DNA of 64,000 bases from Amia ocellicauda (taxonomy: Eukaryota > Chordata > Actinopteri > Amiiformes > Amiidae). Shown here one piece after another: positions 55,257 through 64,000 of the stretch. Location: NCBI RefSeq assembly GCF_036373705.1, contig NW_027102661.1:434001-498000 (forward strand), read 5' to 3'. The notes under the pieces are model-generated. The model was not told where the DNA came from. It was given only the letters and a program-made list of their open reading frames with translations, and did no database searches. Position 1 is the first letter of the stretch. Each line of letters starts with the position of its first letter. The translations under genes were made by a program, and so were the position numbers.

Positions 55257-56521
55257 TGTTGATCTTTAGTCTTAAATCGAAAGGTCAGTATGAGTCTGTC
55301 GAGCTGAAGACCAGACCTTCATACTTATAATGATGGCCACATGCCGGATCTGCTTGTAAGGCATTGTTCTGGTCTGGCCTTTGTGCCACCCTGTTACCAA
55401 TTAACATATCAAAACCAACCAATAAAATGACACTGCATCAAATTTCAAATAGAAACCAAGATGGAGACGATCTCTCTCCTCTCTACTCTAAACTTTTATT
55501 AGAACCTTTTGGTCTCTCAAAAAAACATTTTTAAGCATCAAGACCTATAGTCAACAACCACTAAGAATATTTCAGGCCTTTATAAGCGCTAAAAAACAAA
55601 CTGAGCCTAGAAAATAACTATAAAGATCAAAAATAACTAGCGCTTTTACAGTGATTTTTTTTTTTTTTTTATAGCGATGCTTTGTTTGGTATTAAACAAG
55701 TCACAAACTACTCAGAACAGCGTTTATCCCCGCAAAAGAGATATTTGGGTTTATTTTACAAAGCTTATAAATTATATAGGTTAAAAGTATTCTGAATGTT
55801 TTGATACCACACGCCATACCTATTGTTGTCTGAGCACACCCCCGCCCCCCATGGTGTGAGTGATTTAGCCTTGAGTGTTGTGATCTATTTAGCATTGAGT
55901 GATCAGTTGTTTTCATTTTTTAAAGGATTCCTTATCATCAGGGATTGAGACTGCTAAAATACCTTAAAAGCATATCCTTATCTTAAGTCTAACTCTTATG
56001 AGCTTTAAGACCCTAGAATGTATTTAAGTAAAACGACTGAACACATTATGTGAGAGATAAAATATAACCACAGCTTTTTTTTTTTTTTTTTTACAAAAAC
56101 AATTAACCTATACACACAAACACCCACACACACACCCTCTTTTTTAATTTAATTTTTAATTAAATTTGAGGAGAGAGACAGAGCCAGATACAGTGTGGAT
56201 AACATAAGTACCCTATGCAAAACAGGCATTGTTAGGACCTGGGATCATTACAGACAACAGAACTTGTTGAATTTTATAAAATGATTGGGCGAGAGAGAGA
56301 GAAAGACAGACAGAGACAGTGTGAATATGATAAACGCACAATTCAAAATTGGCATTGTTAAGACCTGGGACCATTACAGACAACAGAACTTGTTGATCTT
56401 ATAACGGTTTAGATTTACTAAACCATTACATGTATATTTAAAAAAGACCCCCAACCACTACAGGAAGAGCCGACCCATTCACACTCTACAGTTGACCAAC
56501 AAGAACAACAAGAACAACAGG
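55257..56521. other. Gene-poor right arm (E3)
   Basis: Same content as 5636-6900: TATA-like box, poly-T tracts, microsatellites, 125-bp duplication. No gene seen. Confidence 0.6.
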
Positions 56522-56706
56522 TTATGGGCGGCCTTGTTGTTCAGGGTTTTATGGGTGTACACTTTCTGACGGATATGACGTAGGAATAATTAAGGAAATA
56601 ACTCTACCTAAAATCACGCCCCCCAATTATGACGTAGGAATATTAATAAGCTTAGGGCATACGTCATAACAAAATAGGCCGCGCCCAAAAAACCCAACTA
56701 TCTACT
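56522..56706 (-). repeat. Right TIR of E3
   Basis: Inverted copy of 41493-41677. Two substitutions near the tip (AGTTGGGTTTTTT region) match E0, not E2. Confidence 0.95.
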
Positions 56707-56712
56707 CATAAG
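56707..56712. repeat. Target site duplication CATAAG (right of E3)
   Basis: Partner of 41487-41492. Confidence 0.9.
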
Positions 56713-56929
56713 AGTAACAGCAATGTCGCCGATCCTGCTACGGTCGTATTGTAACAGCAACAACATGTATCGATTTTAAAAGTGTCAGTTCCAGCGCCTC
56801 GCAAAGCTACCCTTCTGTGATCGTTTGTTCTCTAGGTCAGGCTTTCTTGACACTCCGAGGAAGAGAAAACGATGGCCGGCCGCGTTACAGGGACAGGTAA
56901 CACAGCACTAGCACACGTGCACCGCGGGT

Positions 56930-57002
56930 TGTTTCCGCCCGGTTTCGAACCAGGGACCTTTCGCGTGTGAGGCGAACGTGATAGCCACTACACTACGGAA
57001 AC
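56930..57002 (-). tRNA. tRNA-Val(CAC)
   Basis: Duplicate of 7309-7381. Confidence 0.9.
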
Positions 57003-57522
57003 CAACCTGTCCTGGTGTTTCGAATGGCTCCCATCGAAGCAGGCTGGTAAAACGCGCACAGGCGTTTCCCTTGGGCCAGCCTGTGAGATAAAGGTTTCTA
57101 ATTTCACTGACCTATTTTGCAATGCTCAAGGGCACATCAGGACACTTTGGAAACTCTTTCAAAGGCAGGACGCCCTGCGCTCTGACAGTGCCTGCACTTA
57201 GCCCAACAAGGTGATGCTGAATGGCTTGTTCAAACGGCTGGTGGTCTTCCTTCACCAGCAGACTATCAGAGCTATACTGCGCCTTCAACTACATAAGAGT
57301 AACAGCAATGTCGCCGATCCTGCTACGGTCGTATTGTAACAGCAACAACATGTATCGATTTTAAAAGTGTCAGTTCCAGCGCCTCGCAAAGCTACCCTTC
57401 TTCGATCATTAGTTCTCAAGGTCAGGATTTCTTGCCACTCCGAGGAAGAGAAAACGACGGCCGGCCTTGGGGCAGAGAGATGAGGACGGGTAACACGGCA
57501 CTGGCATACGTGCACCGCGGGT

Positions 57523-57595
57523 TGTTTCCACCCAGTTTCGAACCGGGGACCTGTCGCGTGTGAGGCGAACGTGATAGCCACTACACTACGGAAAC
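57523..57595 (-). tRNA. tRNA-Val(CAC), slightly degenerate
   Basis: Duplicate of 7902-7974. Confidence 0.75.
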
Positions 57596-57728
57596 CGACC
57601 TGTCCTGGCGTTTCGAATGGCTCCCATCGAAGCAGGCTGGTAAAACGCGCACAGGCGTTTCCCGTGGGCCAGCCTGTGAGATAAAGGTTTCTATTTTCAC
57701 TGACCTATTTTGCATTGCTCAAGGGCAA

Positions 57729-57980
57729 GAGGATCCAGAAAAACAGGTTACTGAAATGATGTTTGACGCCGTGGACTGGCCGTTCTTGAAAGAGGTCATA
57801 AACTGTATAAATGATGGTTTTGACATCTTGACCAAATGTTCGCAACTGGATTTGGTTAGAAGGAGAATATGCTGGATTATGGATTATATATCCCCCTTGA
57901 ATGACGACGACGATGATAAAACAGACGACGTGTGGGGTTTTGGAGGGGGGTCTGACGGCTCAGGGGCTACTCTCTTCTAA
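57729..57980 (+). pseudogene. 3' fragment of the early 236-aa gene (E4)
   Basis: Duplicate of 8108-8359. Confidence 0.8.
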
Positions 57981-58058
57981 GAGGGCGGTGTGTCATGACG
58001 TAGTGAAGAGATAGGATAAAAGGCGCAACAATTCATTCATGGTTTAAAATTAAAGAGA

Positions 58059-58907
58059 ATGTCTTACCCGAAAGCTGCGGACGTCGACAGGCTCTACAGG
58101 CCTCTTCAAACCCGGGATCACCCCTGGTTCTATTCCCCAGATTTTGTATACACTCTGGAACCCTTTGACTGCGGTTACTCTCCAAGACCTCAGACCCCGG
58201 TCCCTCAGGACGAAACAACATGCGGTGCGATGGATGTCCAAATGAGTCTCGGGGATCCCCAGCCTCTGGAGCTCATGGAGGGCCTCGATTTTGCCGAACT
58301 GTCTACCGTCTGTGCGTCTCAGGAGGGGGTCAGTCCAATGGATGTAGAAACACCCCACAAACCACCAGGCGAACCAATGAGCATCGGACAGTCCCGGGGG
58401 CGTGATGAAGACGAAGGATTTATGCCCGGGGTATGTGACCAAGTAAGCAGAGTGGTTAAAAGCACCCTGGTGTATATTCTGAGTGCTCTCATCGACCGAG
58501 CTCTGAAAGAAGTCTGTCGGGGGTGTGAAGTGAATCACCCCAGTCAGTTGAGACACAGTTGTTTGTTTGAACCAGACCGTTACTATTTCCTGTTCTATTT
58601 CAACGTGTTTTACAGAAGACTGAACAAACCGTGGCTGAAACCGGCACTAATCAAGGCGCTCTCTTACTCCCACATACATGTCACTGCGGGACAAGTCCAG
58701 AAAATCATAGATGAGATTTTGCTGGAGCTGAAAAAGGAGCCGTTTATAATAGAGAAACTTGGGCAGCTGCTCAATGACCTGGATGAGCCGAGTAGAAAAA
58801 CCGCTGGCAAGCTAAAAGCTTATTTCTTCCGTAAAGAAGTTAAAGCTGGGGACAGCGACGAAGAATTCGACATCTACCCCACTGATTCAGACTCTGACCT
58901 GAACTAA
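58059..58907 (+). CDS. 282-aa accessory protein with Cys/His motif (E4)
   Basis: Duplicate of 8438-9286, intact. Confidence 0.75.
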   Translation: MSYPKAADVDRLYRPLQTRDHPWFYSPDFVYTLEPFDCGYSPRPQTPVPQDETTCGAMDVQMSLGDPQPLELMEGLDFAELSTVCASQEGVSPMDVETPHKPPGEPMSIGQSRGRDEDEGFMPGVCDQVSRVVKSTLVYILSALIDRALKEVCRGCEVNHPSQLRHSCLFEPDRYYFLFYFNVFYRRLNKPWLKPALIKALSYSHIHVTAGQVQKIIDEILLELKKEPFIIEKLGQLLNDLDEPSRKTAGKLKAYFFRKEVKAGDSDEEFDIYPTDSDSDLN

Positions 58908-58919
58908 GGGACTTTGAAC

Positions 58920-59312
58920 ATGGGGAATGTTCTGGACTGCTTCTGCAACTGGTTCTGTCATCAACACTCTGCAGCTAACCTGAGAGCGCTATTACACCAT
59001 GTGCTTGACAGAAAAGTAGCCAACGCGAGCCTTTTCTCTACAGATTTAACCATCGATGAGGATCAACTTTCAAACCTGGAAAAGTTAATGGCTGCTGTAA
59101 CAAAGATCGGGGGGTACGAACACTGGGATGAAGCGCTCAAGGGGGCCAAGAATGATATTAGGCCATTTCATCAACATCTGTATGACCTTTTACTGAGCAT
59201 GTTTAATACACCTCTGTTTAATTTTAAAATAGGTCATATTGTTGTTTTATTTACATATGTAACTGAGGTGTGTGCCTACAAGATAAAGAAACAGGTATAT
59301 TTGTTGATATAG
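58920..59312 (+). CDS. Small Bcl-2-like protein candidate (E4)
   Basis: Duplicate of 9299-9691, intact. Confidence 0.5.
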   Translation: MGNVLDCFCNWFCHQHSAANLRALLHHVLDRKVANASLFSTDLTIDEDQLSNLEKLMAAVTKIGGYEHWDEALKGAKNDIRPFHQHLYDLLLSMFNTPLFNFKIGHIVVLFTYVTEVCAYKIKKQVYLLI

Positions 59313-59484
59313 ATCAAGTAACCAATCATCTGATTTCTTTTTGTCTGGACCGTAGAAAAAATTGTTGTGTATGTTATACTTTTCTCAAATGTCTAAAAAG
59401 GGGTATCTGCTCTCCTGAAGTTGAATAAAAAACCTTGTATAAAAACTTTGCGCATAGTTTGGGTCTGTGTGGTTATTTGACAGA

Positions 59485-60575
59485 ATGACTCGGCAAGCTC
59501 CCCAAATGCAGGAACTATACTACAACCCAGCCAAGATTGGGGGTTTGGCGGGTAAGAAGGGTTTTCAAAGAGGACTCGCTGAGGCCGGAGTGAAGGTTAA
59601 TGATGTGGTTGTTTCAGAATGGTTACGGGAACAAGACGCCTATACCTTACATAAACCTCTCAGGATTAACTTTAAAAGAAACCGCGTATATGCAACTGAC
59701 ATAGACTCACAATGGCAAATGGATCTAGTCGATATGTCAAATTTATCAAAACATAACAATGGTCACAAATTGATGTTGATGTGTATCGATGTTTAATCAA
59801 AATATGCCTGGGCTCGAATTCTACATAATAAAACAGGTTGAGCGGTGACGAGGGTCTTTGAGGATATATTGTCCCAGGGTCGATGTCCTAAAAAACTGCA
59901 GACTGATTAAGGAAAAGAGTTTCTCAACAGAGAATTTCAGAATCTACTGAAGAGACACAAAGTACATAATTTCACCACCGGAAATGAGCTTAAAGCATCG
60001 GTAGTGGAGAGGTTTAACCGCACCATAAAGACCAAAATGTGGAGATATTTTACAGCGGTCAACACGTTCAAGTATTTTGATAAAGTTCAGGATTTTATTG
60101 ATGCTTACAACCAAGGGTATCACACCAGTATTAAAATGAAGTCTATAGATGTTGATCAAAGTAATTCTTTTCAGGTCTATACAAAATTATACGGACCATT
60201 TATTAAGAAGGGAAAAACTACTTATAAGTTCAACATCGGTGATGTGGTTCGCGTTTCAAAGCTAAGGAGTACTTTTGCCAAAGGTTATGAACAAACATTT
60301 TCTGACGAATATTTTACAGTTACCGAACAGTTGGCTAGAGCCCCCCCGTGTACCGGTTAAAAGACTATGACGGGGAGGATATAGAAGGAACGTTTTACGA
60401 AGCCGAGTTACAAAAAATTATTGTGGGTAAAGACAGTGTATACAGAGTTGAAAAGATATTAGCTGAAAAAACCCAGAACCGGAAAAAATATGTGTTGGTG
60501 AAATGGCTTGGATGGCCTGAAAAGTTCAATAGTTGGGTCCCGGAACAACATGTTTGCGATATTCAATCCTTATAA
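59485..60575 (+). pseudogene. int: Integrase, broken (E4)
   Basis: Duplicate of 9864-10954 with the same three stops and frameshift. Confidence 0.93.
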
Positions 60576-60579
60576 CAAC

Positions 60580-61336
60580 ATGCCCGCGGGTGTGTTGGGG
60601 GCATTACTCTCGATACTCAAGATGGAATCAGGAGGCTTCTATGTGACTCTACCCAGTAACGCCTCTCTCGATATATACCCTAAAAATGAAATATCCAGTT
60701 ACACGGTACAATTTGGAAAATCTATAGATCTAAGAGGGTCGTGGGAAGTGGGGTTGGCGGAAATACAGTATCCTTACACTTGGGCTGTTTTACAAGATAA
60801 GGATGCCACCTTCGCCATTTTTGATGATGTTAAAAAGAGTCAATGGACATTCACAATACAAGGAGGTTATTATGACAATGTAGATAAAATATTAGATGAG
60901 ATGCATAAACAGTTCTCAGAAGGCACCCCCAACATCAAGCTATATTACAACCCTATTAAAAACAGAGTGTACAAGGTGTCAAAACCAGGTATTAGCATTC
61001 AAACCAGCGGCCAACTGGGGCGTATATTAGGGTTCTATTCTGACACAGAGAGCAGGTTCTCAGAAGTGGTGGGGCGGCTTTTACACTCTTTATGTGTATA
61101 CGGATATCATAACCCACCAGAGGGTCGGGGATAGTTATGTCCCCCTTTTGAGAAATGTACTTATTAAAGGTAAAAGCAATGACATGGTCACAATTACTTA
61201 TGACAAGCCACACTACGTACCAGTCTCAAAGACCCACTTTGACAACATCACGATCGAAGTCAAATCGGATCAGAATATCAACGTACCCTTCCGCTTCGGT
61301 AAAGTTAAGTTGTCAAACTACATTTTCGACCCCTGA
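60580..61336 (+). pseudogene. Minor capsid protein, frameshifted (E4)
   Basis: Duplicate of 10959-11715. Confidence 0.75.
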
Positions 61337-61357
61337 AACAGTGTGTACATTATTAAA

Positions 61358-61845
61358 ATGGCTACCTCGAGGGGTTATGTAGATCCTAGCGCCAATGTGG
61401 ATTATTACAAGATGCAAGATGGAACGGCTTGCCCGGTTTTGTAGGAGCCCCCACAATGTATGGCGCCGGTCTAGGAGGACTCTTTCGTGGTCTCTTTAGA
61501 ATGGCCGTACCCCTGCTTAAGAGAGGCTTTGCTATAGCCAGACCCCACTTGAAATCAGCGGCTAAAAATATTGTTAGTGACGTGTTCACCAATGTTATGA
61601 ACCGGGCAGCTAGCCATGAGCATCAGGAGGGTTCGGGTCTCATGGTAATGGCGAGGAGGGGGGGTAAAAGAAGAAACAGCATGTGTCCACCAGGGCGACG
61701 AAGATCCGTGGCTAACAAAAAACGAAGAATCTCTCATTCTCCAACATATCGTGGAAACACTCGGAGAAGGAAGCAGCACAAGAAAAAACCTGCAAAAAGA
61801 AAGTCTCAAAGAAAGAAAAATAGAGCCTCAGGATATATCTTTTAA
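61358..61845 (+). pseudogene. Basic pX-like protein, frameshifted (E4)
   Basis: Duplicate of 11737-12224. Confidence 0.6.
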
Positions 61846-61847
61846 AC

Positions 61848-63124
61848 ATGTCTTTTGTCCACAGTCTATTGGAAGAATGCGTCAAATCAGAACTGGATCT
61901 GTTTACAGTTCCATACACTCAAACGAGTATAGATAAGAGCATATATGTAGAGATTCCCCCTCTTTCTGCAATTTCAGACATGGCCCCTCTGGAGTTTTTT
62001 ATAGCTGGCAATGGCGAGGATTATAATGATTTGAATAACACATTTATTTTAATGAACTGTAAAGTGACTAATGAGGATGGCGATGCAATCGAGAAGACGG
62101 CCAACGCTGGGGTCATCAATTACCCGGTGGCCACCATGTTTTCACAGGTGGATGTGACCCTGGGAGATCGGCTCATTAGTCAAAGCAGCAATACTTACCC
62201 CTATAGAGCCATGATGGAGTGTAAACTTAATTATAGTGAGGAGACCCTAAGCAAACAGTTCAGCCCCGGCCTTTTCTTCAAAGACAACCCGGAAGCTATG
62301 GACGACAAGGATCCAGAGGGACTCAATAAGGGTTTGCAAAAAAGAACGGCCTCTTCAACAGAAGGGAGGACCTTTGAGCTAATGGGGCATATCAATGCAG
62401 ACATATTTTTCCAAGAAAAACTCATGCTCAACGGGGTAGACATTAAAATTAAAATGATCCGTAGTAAAAGTGCTTTTTATCTGATGACCCCTGATACTGA
62501 AAAATATAAACTGACCATATTATCGGCCTCGCTGTTTGTGAAAAAAGTGTCCGTCTCCCCGGCGGTTAAACTAGGACACGCGCAGGCGTTAAGTACCCGA
62601 TCGAAAGAGTCTATATGACTGCAGGGACACGGGTGATGAACCAGGAAAATCTGTTTCTAGGACAGCTCCCAAAACAGGTTATTATAGGTCTCGTGGATAA
62701 TGATGCATTTACCGGGGTTTACAACAAGAACCCCTTTAACTTTAAACATTATAACGCGGAATTTATAGCGTTGTACGTCGATGGTGTGCAGGTTCCATCC
62801 AGACCTTTTCAACCTGACTTTGAAAACGGCAATGCGGTTCGTGAATATTACAGTCTAGTACTGGCTACGGGTCGCCATCTCAAGGATCAAACTCTGCTGA
62901 TCGATCGCCGGGAATACTGCAGCGGTTACACCCTGTACGGTTTCAACCTGACCCCTGATGAAGAGTGTGGACAACATTTTTCACTGATGAAGACGGGCAA
63001 TATGCGTTTGGAGATGCGTTTCAAGCAGCCTCTACCACGCACTGTAAATATGGTCGTGTATGCTGTGTTTGACAACATTATTGAGGTGAATCAGAGGAGA
63101 AACGTTCTGTATGATTATTATTAA
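61848..63124 (+). pseudogene. mcp: Major capsid protein, internally deleted (E4)
   Basis: Duplicate of 12227-13503 with the same two short deletions. Confidence 0.85.
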
Positions 63125-63125
63125 A

Positions 63126-63683
63126 ATGAACACCAGAGAGCTCAACCACATCATGAATGCCCTGGCCGGCTCACGGAAACTGTTTCAAGGAGTCAACGCC
63201 TGCGATCAGCTGCCTAAATTTAAGATCAAGAATTTACCTGCAATGTACATAATCAACACACACCCTAAAAACATGCCCGGAGAACATTGGCTGGCTATTT
63301 ATCTAAGGGAGGACCACCGTGGTGAATTTTTTGATTCCTATGCAAACCCCCCGGATTTCAGACCTTTCCCTCGGAAGATCAATAACTTTCTGCTCAACAA
63401 CTGTCAAGAAACCATTTACAGCGGTCGTCAAGTACAAAGTCTTCAGACCTTCACTTGTGGTCAACACTGTGTGTTTTTCTTATATCATAGATCTAAAGGA
63501 AGGTCATACCCCGATATTATGGCCTTGTACAGTGAGGATTTAGGCCAAAATGATAAAAAAGTGGCAGAGTTTGTCAGTACACTGTGGACCCCCCCTTATA
63601 ACACAATGACTTACGACCCTAGCCAGCCAGGTATACAGATGGGGTGTTCTTGTGAGGATTTTAAAAGATGTCATGCGTGTTAA
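63126..63683 (+). CDS. pro: Adenain-like cysteine protease (E4)
   Basis: Duplicate of 13505-14062, intact, with the same Ala in place of Gly in the DSYG motif. Confidence 0.9.
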   Translation: MNTRELNHIMNALAGSRKLFQGVNACDQLPKFKIKNLPAMYIINTHPKNMPGEHWLAIYLREDHRGEFFDSYANPPDFRPFPRKINNFLLNNCQETIYSGRQVQSLQTFTCGQHCVFFLYHRSKGRSYPDIMALYSEDLGQNDKKVAEFVSTLWTPPYNTMTYDPSQPGIQMGCSCEDFKRCHAC

Positions 63684-63862
63684 GGTGAAAAAATAATGAA
63701 AACAGCCTTTGAATCATTAGTTTTGTTTTTATTCAAAACAATTCTAATACAAAGCAGGGGTTATGTTATAAATAAATGTACAACATTTGAAAATAAAAAA
63801 AATAAAATAAAAAATTCTTTGTCGGGTCATTATTTACAGGGGAGACAAATAAAAACATGAGA
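63684..63862. terminator. Convergent polyadenylation region (E4)
   Basis: Duplicate of 14063-14241. Confidence 0.6.
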
Positions 63863-64000
63863 TTAATAAGCTTCCCAACGATGGATAGATCCTGAGGATC
63901 GTCGCTCAGCACGGTCAGAGTAATGAGATATCGGAGTCAGATCAGGCTCCACCTCTTTACACAGATGGATTTTTTGTCGCGTTTCCTGGTTAGGAACTGT
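63863..64000 (-). pseudogene. 247-aa conserved protein, 3' part at window edge (E4)
   Basis: Last codons of the gene. Its start is outside the window. Matches 14242-14379 of the frameshifted E1 copy. Confidence 0.7.

Larger units (their letters stand above)
41493..56706. mobile_element. Complete Polinton element E3
   Basis: 15,214 bp from TIR to TIR with target duplication. It has the only intact early 236-aa gene and the only uninterrupted integrase and 247-aa genes. An internal deletion fuses two early genes. The right part looks identical to E0. Confidence 0.96.
56707..57728. repeat. tRNA-Val cluster 4 (host repeat)
   Basis: Apparently identical to cluster 1, including the breakpoint into the following truncated element. 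Confidence 0.85.
57729..64000. mobile_element. Polinton element E4 (left part, duplicate of E1)
   Basis: Repeats E1 from its left breakpoint and runs off the window inside the 247-aa gene. Every lesion checked in E1 is present. Confidence 0.92.

Overview
The window looks like nuclear DNA of a vertebrate, most likely a teleost or other ray-finned fish. It is a tandem array in which copies of one Maverick/Polinton element (adintovirus-like double-stranded DNA virus/transposon) alternate with short clusters of tRNA-Val genes. The evidence is vertebrate-type tRNA-Val(CAC) and tRNA-Val(AAC) genes on the minus strand, microsatellite-rich spacers, vertebrate-style splice sites and polyadenylation signals, and a full Polinton gene set: protein-primed family B DNA polymerase, retrovirus-type integrase with chromodomain, packaging ATPase, adenain-like protease, and major and minor capsid proteins. 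The element ends in 185-bp terminal inverted repeats (TIRs) beginning AGTAGATAG and is flanked by the 6-bp target duplication CATAAG. No bacterial feature is present.

Layout. E0, 1-7085: right part of an element (polymerase, a spliced gene, right TIR). tRNA cluster 1, 7086-8107. E1, about 8108-20076: element that has lost both TIRs. tRNA cluster 2, 20077-22631. E2, 22632-38655: complete from TIR to TIR (16,024 bp). tRNA cluster 3, 38656-41492. E3, 41493-56706: complete from TIR to TIR (15,214 bp). tRNA cluster 4, 56707-57728. E4, about 57729-64000: left part of an element. Everything compared between 1-14379 and 49622-64000 is identical, so the window shows a 49,621-bp higher-order unit (three elements plus three tRNA clusters) starting a second time.

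Gene order within an element, left to right. Plus strand: an early 236-aa protein, a 282-aa protein with a Cys/His motif, a small Bcl-2-like protein, integrase, minor capsid protein, a basic pX-like protein, major capsid protein, protease. A convergent polyadenylation region follows. Minus strand, read from the right: a multi-exon spliced gene (the right-hand third looks non-coding without it), polymerase B, ATPase, a 111-aa basic/hydrophobic protein, and a 247-aa protein at the centre.

All copies are defective and several lesions are common to every copy that still has the region: a TAA in polymerase B, a one-base frameshift in its N-terminal part, Ala instead of Asp in exonuclease motif I, a frameshift in the minor capsid gene and another in the pX-like gene. 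With the identical CATAAG flanks, this indicates that one already damaged insertion in a tRNA-Val spacer was amplified together with the tRNA genes. Later, private deletions and stop codons accumulated in each copy.
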